This document shows positions 1 through 11,109 of a stretch of DNA of 64,000 bases, piece by piece (the stretch's first letter is position 1; each line of letters begins with the position of its first letter). The notes under the pieces were generated by a model. It was not told where the DNA came from, ran no database searches, and saw only the letters and a list, made by a program, of their open reading frames with translations. The position numbers and the translations under genes are program-made. The stretch is from Sequoia sempervirens (lineage: Eukaryota; Streptophyta; Pinopsida; Cupressales; Cupressaceae): assembly GCA_007258455.2 (NCBI GenBank), contig VDFB02000001.1, forward strand, positions 17,046,162-17,110,161, written 5' to 3'.

Positions 1-690
1 CATGCAAAACATTGACCAGATAAGGAACTAGGAAACTTATTCATCCTACTCCTACACTCTATTTCCTTGTGACCAAATTTGGTACATGAAAAACATACAC
101 CATTGAAAGATGGATACATTTGTGCATTAGGCTCTCACAGGTAGTCTCCTAGCAAAGTTCCTTGAATTTCTTTTTTTCTTTCCTTTATTCTAAGTTTTCT
201 AATTATCCTTAGAGCTTTCACCTCCTTCCTTTCCCAAGCTACCTTTGTCTTTACTTGGTTTCTGCCCTAAAATAAACTCATCAAGCTTGTCTGAGCTAGA
301 TTTGAAATTATTTTCACAAAGTTTCACTTCATCCATATCTACTTTCAGATTCACCACCTCTTATTCAAGCTTAGTGCACTCATCATACTTGATTTGTAAC
401 ATTTTATTCATACATTCTTTAATCCTTTTCTTCTCCTCTACTTTCACCTTCAAACTAGTAATCTCTTCATTATTTTGCTTTAACTGCTCAATTACTTCCC
501 TATGTCTTTCTTTGAACTTCTTCAATTTCTATTTTAATTTCCAGACACATTCATTTGCATCTTCAATATTTTCTTTCAAATCTCTGTTTTCACTTTAAAC
601 TTTTTCAAGATTTTCAAGTGTAGCTCGGAGCTCTTTTTTATCATTCATTTTTTCCATCTTCAAGATCTTCCTCAAGCTATTAGGCTTCTC
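1..690 (-). pseudogene. copia-2 gag remnant: coiled coil plus CCHC zinc knuckle
   Basis: Reading the minus strand, a lysine- and glutamate-rich coiled-coil stretch (about 650 down to 200) precedes a zinc knuckle at 95-54 with all four ligands in CX2CX4HX4C spacing (CFSC...GH...C). This is the C-terminal half of a Ty1/copia Gag, the nucleocapsid protein that packages element RNA in the cytoplasm. Several stops and a frame change lie between coil and knuckle, so it is broken. It begins right after a primer-binding site and LTR to its right, yet the usual N-terminal Gag (UBN2-like) domain is missing, which suggests an internal deletion. It runs off the left edge. The plus-strand ORF at 245-598 is its antisense shadow. 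The copia Gag call is strong; the deletion is an inference from the short distance to the LTR. Confidence 0.75.
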
Positions 691-702
691 TAGAGGAACC
701 AA

Positions 703-714
703 GCTCTAATACCA
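703..714 (-). other. tRNA-iMet primer-binding site of copia-2
   Basis: The minus strand reads TGGTATTAGAGC, one base from the initiator-tRNA-Met complement TGGTATCAGAGC used by plant copia elements. It lies five bases inside the proposed LTR edge at 720, where a primer-binding site must be. It fixes the element's orientation as minus and makes the repeat to its right a 5' LTR. Confidence 0.75.
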
Positions 715-719
715 ATTTT

Positions 720-1707
720 TGAATATTGAATATACTGAGAGGGGGGTGAATTAGTATCTTCTTAAACTTACTAAACAAATACCATCCAATTACTCTGATG
801 CATATAGCAGTAAAGATAAATAAGAGCATTAACAAAACATGAAATTACACAAAACATGAACACCATTATTTTTATGTGGAAAACCAAAAATGGGAAAAAC
901 CACGGTGAGTGTTAGCTCACAATATAGTATAACTGGTTATAAGATATTAAAAAATGAGGTGGCTAACTACTAGAACTCACTATATAAAAGAGAGGCTCAC
1001 TTCCTATAGAATTAGAATGAAAAAATGGCTTACAGCTAGAAAATGAACTAATAAAGTACACCTAACAAGTGTTGATTTAGTTCCTATGAAGCAAGTAAGT
1101 TGACTTGACACAATTCATCATATTCTCACTTCTTTAGATTTGCATTCACACCAAATTCTTCAAAACTGCCAAACATATAGACCTAATCCATTTGTAAGCA
1201 TAAATTAGGTCGGCCTAATTCGATGCAACTCTTATTCATCAAAAATACCAACTGTTGGCTTCAATATTTCACAAAATCTTTCCAAAAACAATTCAAACAC
1301 TCAACACATTATATCATGCTAGAATGGACCTAAGATAGGTCACACATATATCTTCATAACCAAATAAATTCACCATACCACCAATTATCCATGAGGTCAA
1401 CCAAAAATGAGCTTAATAACAAAATGCAAAAATAGAATAATGTTGATACACCATACGAGCATCTGAATACGTGATATTTTGAATATATGTGCTCCCAACA
1501 TCCATAAACCATTTCCAAAAGCCACAAACAACAATAATCAATAGCAAAAGATTGCAGACCAAAATATCAGAGGATGACAACTGCATACTAGTCCAGAATA
1601 CCAGATAAAATCAAGACTTAATCTTGCATTTGTAACTCATATATCATGGTGACATCAATGACAACACAAAACAAAAAATCCAAATGTTCTTCTTCATTCT
1701 TCCAACA
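720..1707 (-). repeat. copia-2 5' LTR (988 bp)
   Basis: On the minus strand the block begins TGTTGGAAGAATG and ends ATATTCA, the TG...CA ends of an LTR, directly before the primer-binding site. It shares islands with the copia-1 LTR at 48249-49736: a G-run followed by TGAATTAG near the inner edge, TATGTGGAAAAC, GGGAAAAACCA and a TCACTTCCTATAG block. Its right edge cuts into the RNase H frame of copia-1 just after the residues CVDDQ, so copia-2 inserted there. The partner 3' LTR would be outside the window. Confidence 0.65.
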
Positions 1708-2640
1708 TTCTGGTCATCCACACAACTAGCCCAATTTGTATCGATATAAGAACTTAAAGTGAAATTAGTATCCTTAGGATACCACAAGACATAATCCAGA
1801 GTGCCTTTAAGATATCTGAATATCCTCTTCATGGCTGTAACACGTGCTTCTTTAGGTTTTTCTTGAAATCTAGTAACTAAACATACTACATGCATGATAT
1901 CTGGTCTAGTAGTAGCAAGATACAACAGTCCACCAATCATAGATCTGTTCTTGCTCTGATCAACATTAGCAGATTCATCATCTTTACTCAGCTTACATCC
2001 AATCACCATAAGAGTACTAATCAGTTTGGAGTCATCCATTCCAAACTTCTTTAACAACTCTTTGACATATTTCAACTATGAAATTAATATCCCCTTATCA
2101 ATTTTATTTACTTGAAGACCAAGAAAGAAATTCAACTCACCAATCATGGAAATTTTGAATTCTTTTTACTTTTCTTTTGCAAATCTCTTACACATACCTT
2201 CAATTCCTCCAAAGATAATATCATCAACATATACTACCACTATCAACATTTTGTTTCCTTCCATCTTGAAATAAAGATTGCTATCTGCAGAGCCCTCATT
2301 AAACCTTTTTTGTGCTAAATATCTTTCCAATCTAGCATAACATGCTTTGGGAGCTTTTTTTAGTCCATACAATGTCTTTTTGAACTTACAAACCATATCC
2401 AGTTTGTCTAATAACTGAAATCCTTCAGGTTGTTCCATGTACACTTTTTCTTCCAATTCTTCATTTAGAAATGCAGACTTAACATCCATCTTATATACCT
2501 TGAAATCCTTGTAGGAAGAAAATGTTAAAAAAATCCTAATGGCCTCCATTCTTTCCACTAGGGAAAATGTCTCTTCAAAGTCTTCCTTCAACTTGTGAGT
2601 ATCCATTGCATTCAATTCTTTCTTTTTTTCTTATAACTTC
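1708..2640 (-). pseudogene. copia-1 reverse transcriptase and RNase H (broken)
   Basis: Two frames carry the end of a Ty1/copia polyprotein. At 2615-2166 is reverse transcriptase, with an MDVKSAFLNE block, QPEGF, LYGLKKAP and the catalytic YVDD (VYVDDIIFGG). At 2075-1708 is the connection and start of RNase H (RSMIGGLLYLATTRPDI, LDYVLWYPKD, NWASCVDD). The enzyme copies element RNA into DNA in the cytoplasmic particle. The catalytic Asp pair is visible, but the palm is interrupted between 2166 and 2075, and the RNase H domain is cut off at 1708 by the copia-2 LTR, losing about half its length. The family is certain; the copy is dead. Confidence 0.9.
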
Positions 2641-4146
2641 ACCATTCTTATTCAACTTCTTCCTGAACTTGCTCTTCGAACCAATTACATTCTTATTCAA
2701 AGGTCTAGGAACTAGTTCCCGTGTCTGATTCTTCTCTATTTGTTGCAAATATTATTTCATATCTCTAAAAAAACTCTCATCTTCACATGATTCACACACA
2801 GAATTAGGTTCTATTTTAGAAAGTAAACATGGATTTACCTTAGTTGTTACTTTACTTCTTGTCTTCACACCTCCACTGTTATCTCCAATTATCTGTTCCT
2901 CTAGATAATTCTTTTGTACATACTTAGGAGTCTTAGGAACAATTTTTGGTGCTTCTTCTTCTTTAGTTTGTTCCTCTTCCTTATTCTCTTTAGGTACTAG
3001 TCTATAAATATAGGATCATCTGGTTCAACTTCACTTATCTCAACAAGTTTGTGCATATCCTCATCAACCTTCACATTAGCACTCTCAACAATCTTCCTCA
3101 ATCTTTTATTAAACATCTATATTCTTTGTTGGTAGTTTAGTATCCAAGAAAAATCCCTTCATCACATCTAGCATCAAACTTACCAAGATTGTCATCATCT
3201 CTTTCAATGTAACATCTACTTCCAAACACCTTAAAGTACTTCACAATAGGAGCCTTACCATTCTATCTCATAAGGAGTCTTTGTGTTGTTGCCTCTGATC
3301 TAAACCCTATTAAGAACATAAAGAATAATGTGTATTGCCTCTATCTAGTACACATTAGGTACATTTTCTTATTTCATCATGGTTCTTGTAGCTAACTATA
3401 TAGTATGATTCTTTCTCTCAACAACTCCATTATGTTGAGGAGTTCTAGAAGAAGAAACATGTCTCGTTATGCCATGCTCTTCACAAAATTCATTAAACTA
3501 ACTAGAAGTTAATTCTCTGCCTCTATCAGACCTTAATCATTTAATCCTCAGGTTTACATCATTATCTACTCTTTCCTTGAACACTTTAAACCTATCTAGA
3601 GCCTGAGTCTTCTCTATAAGAAAAGCAAACCATGTCATTCAAGTATAATCATCAATAAGGAGCATGAAATACCTATCACCATTTAGGTTTCCTGTCCTAG
3701 TAGGACCACAGAGGTCTATATGAATTAATTTCAACATTCTAGTAACTGATTGCTATTTTCCTTTAAAACTACATCTTGTTTGTTTCCCCAACTGACAACT
3801 TCTGCAAATAGTATTAGCAGACTTTGTAATTTTAGGTAGATCTCAAACAATAGATCTCTTGAACTAATCCTAACCATATTATCAAAGTTTACATGTCCCA
3901 TTCTCCAATGCCATAGCCAAATTTCATTAACTTGAGATACAAGGCACTGCCCAACAACACCCTTAAGATAATATATGTTTCCAAAAGTTCTCCTTCATGC
4001 AACAACCATAGTTTTGGACCCTTTTCTAATCTCACAGGTATTATCCTAAAACATAAGTTTGAAACCTCTACTACACATCTGTCCAACACTCAAAAGGTTA
4101 TGCCTTAATCCTTTTACATAATATACATCATCAGTGTTGTGTATTC
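2641..4146 (-). pseudogene. copia-1 protease tail and integrase (degenerate)
   Basis: From 4146 leftwards the minus strand gives HNTDDVYYVKGLRHNLLSVG, the copia pre-integrase segment, then remnants of the GAG-pre-integrase and HHCC region near 3900-3800 (NFDNMVRISS) and of the integrase core down to about 3400. Many stops and frame changes separate these islands. The sequence resumes exactly where the protease piece ending at 10428 stops, so 4147-10427 is an insertion into this element. The 66-aa ORF at 4089-3889 is an out-of-frame part of it. From 3400 to 2640 I see only decayed integrase C-terminus and linker. Confidence 0.75.
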
Positions 4147-5410
4147 TATTGGTTAATTTTAATGTACCAAGGAGGCCTTAGAAAATATCTGAGTCTACGA
4201 AACTCAATTCTCAAATACTTTCCAGACGAGTGGCCAACAAATGAGATAAAGTGTTTATTTCTTTATCTCCTACACTTCAGGTTCTACCATACTTGGGAAG
4301 GTGTTCCCACAATGCCAAATAGATAACTCATTTCAACAATTTACACATACACTATAAATCAGGGTAGACAGATTCTCATTTATTGCAAATAAGATGAAAT
4401 CAATCACAAAGGTGGAAATTCTTTGGGTTAATTATGCATCTTAAGCTAAGAATGAAAAAAAACAACAAACAACAAGTGGTTCAATGATTAGTTTAGAAGA
4501 TTTCTCTTAAGTAGAAGAACTGAAACCCAAAGGAAGGTTAAATGGGTTAAAGATCAGTGCCATTATCTATGGGTTAGGAGTCTGTGCAAATTGAAACATA
4601 AGGCATGTTTAATTCTAATCAATTATGATCCCGTGATATCAACTTGCAACTCACAAATCAATGACTGAATACTAAATACTACTTATCAAATCTAAATGAT
4701 TTCATATAAGAACCCATGACATAATTCAAGAATTTTAACTCATTCCATGAACAAGAGCCAAAACCATATCACATATCAAAGTATAACATGATGACAATTA
4801 ATGAAATTATCGTTGATCAATATTTTCATTAATAATTCTAGTACAACACCAAAGGAGAGACTATAGACTCAAAAAAACTCCATTATCATTCAAATATACT
4901 CAGAAGCCATACATTTAACTAAATTTATTATCTAGACTCAAAAAAATAGATAAAGACTCAACATATCTGCTCTCTATTTTTCTAATTCTCTCAATGTAGC
5001 TCCATAATGTGAACAAAAATATCCACACAAATGGCCCTAAATTCCCTTTTATAGAATAAGGGATAAAAAAAAACCTCATGCCAAGTGTACACATGTCAAT
5101 ATTGAATTGGACCGCTAGAAGGTATATTCCAAATTTAGTTATAAATTTGCAATCGCCAAAAATGGGGGGAATAGACATAAGACAAAGAATATTTACATTT
5201 GCAATAGAGAGAAACTTTTCCTTTTCAAAAACATATAAAAATTAACGCATCCAATTCATTGAGAAAAATGACAAAATGTAGACCATAGATGAGTCAACAT
5301 CTCAATCAACATCCTACATCATCAACAACCGATACTTTTATGTGAAACATATCTTTTAACTTTGTAATCTCAAAGGCAAAACCTGCACAATACATGACCA
5401 AGTATATGAT
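4147..5410. other. non-coding flank of the 6.3-kb insertion
   Basis: About 1.26 kb of AT-rich sequence lies downstream (on the minus strand) of the decayed ORF. The ORF at 4915-5178 has no recognisable family. I see no repeat shared with the opposite flank, no polypurine tract and no terminator-like signal. Confidence 0.4.
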
Positions 5411-8400
5411 TCACAAACCAATCTTGCCAACATATAACCTTCCCCATTCTTCGTACTCTTCCTCAGATGTCCAATAAAAATCCATTATTTTTTCCATGGC
5501 CTTCCTATAAGGGGAATACTTGGTTACAACTACATTGGATTCCCTGTCGAAATCCTCTAGAAAGTTGACAATAAATGTTAACCTCCCCAGGGTGTTATTG
5601 AAGACATCAATATTCACTTCTTTGCAAATCTCGCCAACTTGGGAATCAATAACCTCATCCAAATCTCTCTTCCATGTCTACAATGGTTTCACTTCATAAT
5701 TTTTAACCTCAATATCTGGCAATGGTGCTAAATCAGTTTGAGTGTATTGAGATAATAATTCTATTATCTTTTTCTCAAGTGGGCCTGCATATCCCTGAAA
5801 CTTCTGCTCACTCAACTCATGCAAAAAATCATAAACTGGAAGCACTAGAGGGTACTTATATTCATGTTTACTAGATCCCACTAAAATCAACTTCAATCTC
5901 TCAGCTCTTGGGACAAATTTATTCAAGGTTGGTATAGCCAACATTTTATCTTTTTGAGATAGCCTCATTGCATGCACCATCAAAGCATAGTAGTCATCCA
6001 CACTATTGAGTATTTCCTGAATCTTCTTATTTAAATGTTTTAAGGAAGTACCAACAACCTTTGATATGTTCTCATACATTGCATCTTGAGCTTTTTATTG
6101 CAACTTCTTATATACCTCAATTTGTAGAAGCAGTTGATCTTTGTCAGATGAACTAGAGCTTAGTCTAAATAAAAATCTTCCTCTACAATTGATTCTTGTC
6201 CTTGATTATATGGTACTATTGCTAAATCCTGGCTATGAAATGAGTTTTGCACAGATGTCATTGGAGAGACTAAAGATGGGTGACTTGAGCTAGGTTTACC
6301 TCATTCTTCCTATACTTCCTCTCTTTGTTTATAGAATGCCAGTTCAGTTTCAAGTGTAGCCACTTTTTGTTGGCTACTGTCATAGTCATTCAGGAGTTCA
6401 CTGTATTTAATTCTGAGATTGTCTCTTTCCAAGGTGAGACCCTCCACAATTGATTGAGTAAACCTGGAAACATTAATAACCATGTCTACAACTTCTAAAG
6501 CTGGAGTATCAACAACTCTTTTTACAAGCAGTTGTCCACTAAGTTTTGATGGCTCTACCAGGACTGGTTTCCTAGATATCGAAGACAATGACCAAAATGT
6601 CAATTCATTCCAATCCTTGCTAAAGGTTGAACCTAGAAGGGCCATTTCTAGTTCTTCTTATATTTGTACAAGAGGTCTCTCATCCCTTCTTATAACATCT
6701 AAAACAATAGCATCAACAATATTTCACTCTAGCAATAGCAATACACCACTCTTCTTTACAAGTTCTCTGCCCTGTTGGGCATTAATATTTTTGAACTCAT
6801 CTTTCATAATGCTTCTTACATTCACCTCAATGACACTTTTAGGAAATTCAAGGTGCAAGCTTTTTTCAATAGCCACCTTCTCTGCATAATCTGCAATCTT
6901 GGATTTCTGCTAGAAATTATAAAACACAAAGGTTTCAATGAATGAGTCATCCTCCATAAATTCTTTATTGGCCTCTACCCTCAAGTCATCTACAGTATTC
7001 AATCCACAAATGTCAAGCTTCCCTAATCTGAGGATGCTCTATCCTGAACTTGAAGTAACTACTCGTTCATGAGGAGGCTTCCCCATCTACATTTCCTCAA
7101 GGGTGACAAATATATCATCTTCATCAGTGTTAGAATAATCAACCACTCCTTTTATTTCAGCTCTTTCCTTCTTCTGAGGTGGTTGCTCATGAGGAACATA
7201 ACATTCAAGATGTGAATCAATATCAATTATAGTTAAAGATTCTTGTGGAGGGGAAGTCGACACTACACTCTGGGGAGAGTCTGACTTTGCTTCTTTAGAG
7301 GCAATAGGGGCCACTGAGCTTCTTTCCTCACTCACCATTTTCTTCCTCCTAGAATAAATCCTCAACTTTTTGGGTGGTTGATATGTAGGTCTTTCTTCTA
7401 ATGTCACCTCACCACTTTCTTCAACCACTCTGGCCTTTCCTTTATAAAGGATCTCCCGCTGCTCTCTCAAAATACCAACAACATTCTCAAAATTGTCTAT
7501 GACATACATGGCCCTTATGAAATCACCATGTATATTTGATAGAGGATCATATTGAGGATTATTCTTCTTCTTAGCTTCCACCATCTTTTTATAAGCTAGG
7601 TATTTGGATTTTCTTTCATCTTGTTCCTCAAAGTTGAAGAGATTCCTGATAATATCCTCAAGGTAATCAAAAGCATGTACAAAGACACCCATTTTCTTAT
7701 CCGCTTTGAGTTTACTAATGAAGCCTTTAGGATCATGATTCCTTGGGCTCACACTCATTAGTTCATAAGGAGCTAGTAGATGTTCTAGTTCCTTCACTAC
7801 CCCTTTTGTCACAATGTAATCTGCAAATACAGTCCACTCTGTGAAGAATGACCCCCTCTTTACTGATTCAGGTAGATGTGTTTCTTGTGCAACTCCCAAC
7901 TAACTCATGATCTCAAGGAAACCTATTCTCAAAGGAACATCTGTAGGGAAAACATATGGGCCCAAACCACTACCATATATCCTGAAAATTGTCTTATCAT
8001 GATTCAAAATCAAATCTCCCCAATTATGACTCAAATTCAAATCTGTCCTTACCTCCCTATGTCTCAAGAATTCATGGATTTCTTTAGGAATCGTAGGTGA
8101 TTCAAATACCAAGGCCCTCCTTATCTTGCATGCAAAATAATTTCTATACATTACAAAATTGTACTCTTATCATCTTTATCTAAGATATGGGTCCAACACT
8201 AAATAGGTAAGTCGACACCATCCTTTTTCCTTTCCGATGTAATCTCCTTCTCAAAGGATTTCTATCCATTTTATAGGAACATATGCATTACCAATGCATA
8301 CCACGAGAACTTCACCAATTGTTTTCCTCCTTGCAATTCAACTAAGCCTTCATGGATATGATTAGCCAGATAGGTTGCATAATAATAAGCAATACTATAT

Positions 8401-9119
8401 GATGGATGTTGTATATGTGTAGCTGGGTAGCTATACTCTTTTTGTAATGTGTCAGGTGGATTGGTGCCTACAATTTGGTAAAAAGAGTATACAGTCTTTC
8501 TGAAGTAACTAGAAAAATAGCTCATTAGGAAAGGTTCGAGCTCTTTGTCATCAATTTTAACCTTCCTCTGTTGTTTCCCAGTTCCAACCACTACAATATG
8601 TATAGGTAGCATTTTTGACCTACTGAATACCTTGGTTTTGTTATACTCTTCTCTGATAGTATCCATATTGAAAGTAAGCATATTTGAATTCCTTTCATGT
8701 AGGTCAAAAACCTTTTCAATTTCTTCACTAGTTATTTTTACCATAACCACCCCATCATATGCTCTGATTGCCATAGAAACTAGATCATACTTTGATGCAA
8801 TATCTTTCAAGAGGTCCACATCCATGTATACATTGGGAACAACCAGTTTCCCCATATTCAGATCCCATGGGTTACTAAAAGGAGACCCAAGGTTACTATT
8901 TTCAAACCAATGTTGAAATATTTTACATCCTATGTAGGGTACCTTGGCATCCTTGATGAAGCAAGCTTTATCTATCAAACCCTCCTTCACAATAGGGCCA
9001 TGAAATAGTACCCTTCCCTCTAGTTTCTTATTTGTAGACTGGGGAAGCATATCAATTACATCCTGCGAAAGGGTTCTAGATTGGGTAGAGGAAGAAGCAC
9101 CTTGAATTTTTGGAGCCAT
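5411..9119 (-). pseudogene. decayed ~1.2-kaa ORF of unknown family carried by the insertion
   Basis: The reading starts with MAPKIQGASSS at 9119, runs 282 aa to 8271, shifts frame, continues in one frame from 8151 through 7087 (a single stop at 7900-7902 separates two pieces) and on to 6310, then shifts again for 6079-5411. In all it is roughly 1200 residues with two or more frameshifts and about ten stops. The N-terminal 280 residues look globular (PYIGCKIFQHWFE, NPWDLNMGKLVVPN). The middle has a basic and acidic low-complexity stretch (PPKKLRIYSRRKK near 7360). At 6420-6310 there is a coiled coil (LERDNLRIKYSELLNDYD). I know of no named domain; similar long ORFs seem to recur in conifer gene predictions, but that is recollection, not a search result. 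Function is unknown. It is not a Gag with a zinc knuckle nor a polymerase. Confidence 0.6.
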
Positions 9120-10427
9120 GGGCTTGGATATGCAAGAATTCTTTTAGAGGAATTTTAACTTCTCAAATCCTACTTGCAATTTACGACTCATGATGAGGGC
9201 TAAATCTAGGGAATTTACAAGGCTATGACTTTTAAAAGAAAATATTAATCCTAATTTTAAAGTAGTGAAAGCAAAACGATGAAACACACTTGTTTTAAAA
9301 CAAATTAAAAGCAAGCCCTAACTTAGAAAATTGAAAAGGAACATAATTGTGTTTACGGTACTTATTGCTTTCAACCATGACAAACCCTAATGCTAGCCCA
9401 GATAATTTCTACAATTCACTTCTTAGCTCCTTGTATTGCCTTGGACACGTCTTCAAATCTCAAATAAGAAAGTGTCAGTCGCATACAATTTTTGAAGGGA
9501 ATTGAATAGGTTTACGAGCCACCTCTACCATTAATGTTCATTCATGTGAAGGAAAACAATTGCAACAGGTGTACTTGCATTTTTTAATACACATCATCGA
9601 TCCACAACTGAGCTGGGCATCTCGAATGACTTAGATTGAGTCAAACTCATTTCAATTTGCAACACTGTTCCATCTCGACTGAGCAACCAATAGGAAATTG
9701 CTAACAGGGCTCTACCTATGTTTGAGATGGTACCACCCACAAGTATCCATAGAGTGCATGTGGCAACATCTCGTGGGTCTCTTAATTTTTAAAGAACCTG
9801 CATTTTTCCTCTACGAGCCAGCGGGGAACGACTGTGATCATCTTCCTTTGCCTACTTAACACCGTCAATCTCAAAGTTCTGGGAGTTGAGATGAGACATA
9901 TCAGCTGGGCCCACATACATGTGGCATCATTTTTCTAACCCCATAGCAATTAAACTGCATTCATTTCAAATGAAAATGCTAGTGGGGAACGGTCCAGATT
10001 GAATCCTATGATCTTGTGATCATCAAATTTGCATGAAAATACAACAGTTGATCTTAAAAATGGGCCTTGACTAGGCCGATGAGATCTTACCCCTTGAGGA
10101 TCTATGACTTAAGCGTAAGTCATTTGTATGCAAAGATTAAAGGTCATGTTTTGGAATATTCAAGACATCATGCAACCGGGGATAACCGAACAACTCAAAA
10201 CGAAGGGGTTGGTAAGAAACGTAAAACCATGACTCAAGATGCAACTCATATTACTAGTAACTGGACCAACAATTCAACACAAAAATAGAACATCTGAAGA
10301 CTATAAGGGAATTTTAAATGACAAGTTTATTCAATTAGAACCCTAAACCCTATGTGTAATCAACATACAATGCTGATATTGAGGACAAAAGACCTCAAAA
10401 TATCAAGGATTTCTTGGGGGTCTAACA
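9120..10427. other. non-coding leader of the 6.3-kb insertion
   Basis: On the minus strand this 1.3 kb lies upstream of the long ORF and would hold its promoter and leader. The ORF at 10067-10288 on the plus strand has no known family. I see no tRNA primer-binding site and no copy of the left flank. Confidence 0.4.
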
Positions 10428-11109
10428 TATTCCATCAAAACTAATTGTACCTTTCCCAACAATTTTTTCTCTTGAATCATAACAAAACATGAAAAAACCA
10501 CCATCATACTTTTCAAGTTTAATGAACTTACTTTTATCTCTAGTCATGTGATTTGAACATCCACTATCAATCACCTAATAGTCTTCATGCTATCTAGCAT
10601 GAAAGGTAGTAACCAAAGTACCTTCCATCTCATCCTTCTTGTTCTCTAAATCACTTTCTCTTGCAAATCTTCCAAAGTTAGAATACATAGATTTATTCTC
10701 TAAGGCTAAGAACAAGCATTCACTATCATCACCCTCATAATCAGATTCATCATCAAAGATACCAACTTCTTCTCTAACATAATACAACTTCTTGAACTTT
10801 TTATCCTTTCTATCTTTATGATCTATGTTCTTCTTATGTACAATGATATTTGGACATCTTGAAGCACAATGACCAACATTACCACAACTAAACCATTTAA
10901 AGGGCAACATACCTTTATACTAACCAGTATCTTTCTTCAACTTCCTTGTAAAGTTTGCTTCCAAATCATCAGAACCATCACTATCTGGATCATCTTCAAT
11001 CTTTGTTGCTTTAAATGTTGATTTTTTATTCTCCTCTTTCTTTCCAAACTTTCTCATCTCAAATGCAGTCAAGGTGACAAACAGTTGTTCTTTATGAATC
11101 GTAGATTTA
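10428..11109 (-). pseudogene. copia-1 gag C-terminus, zinc knuckle and protease start
   Basis: From 11109 leftwards the frame reads HKEQLF, TAFEMRKFGK and a D/S-rich linker, then a stop at about 10920, then the 106-aa ORF 10910-10590. The ORF opens with a damaged CCHC knuckle: CGNVGH...C is present but the first cysteine is Trp (KWFSCGNVGH). Beyond it is the protease active-site block VIDSGCSNHMT near 10570, ending with GTISFDG at the insertion point. Copia Gag-Pro normally assembles the particle and cleaves the polyprotein. The matching Gag head lies 36.5 kb away at 47659-48230 because the gypsy element inserted between them; the two pieces join in frame. Dead copy. Confidence 0.85.

Larger units (their letters stand above)
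4147..10427 (-). mobile_element. 6281-bp insertion with 5-bp TSD, no LTRs seen, unknown family
   Basis: The copia-1 reading frame stops at 10428 and resumes at 4146, and the five bases tattc occur on both sides (4142-4146 and 10428-10432). The inserted DNA starts TGTTAGACCCCC and ends TTAACCAATA on the minus strand. I compared the two flanks outside its coding core (4147-5410 and 9120-10427) by eye and found no LTR similarity, no terminal inverted repeat and no poly-A tail. It carries one long decayed ORF and no reverse transcriptase or transposase that I recognise. A 5-bp duplication and a TG start suggest retroviral-type integration, perhaps of a large non-autonomous retrotransposon derivative whose second LTR was lost or replaced. 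The insertion itself is well supported; its class is not. Confidence 0.75.

Noticed and set aside
6482..6889. 135-codon plus-strand frame
   Set aside because: Serine/threonine-rich shadow of the decayed long ORF on the minus strand.
8545..8916. 123-codon plus-strand frame
   Set aside because: Antisense shadow of the 282-codon N-terminal part of the decayed ORF.
4147..10427. Calling this insertion an LTR retrotransposon with 1.3-kb LTRs because both non-coding flanks are about 1.3 kb
   Set aside because: Direct comparison of the two flanks by eye showed no shared words beyond chance.
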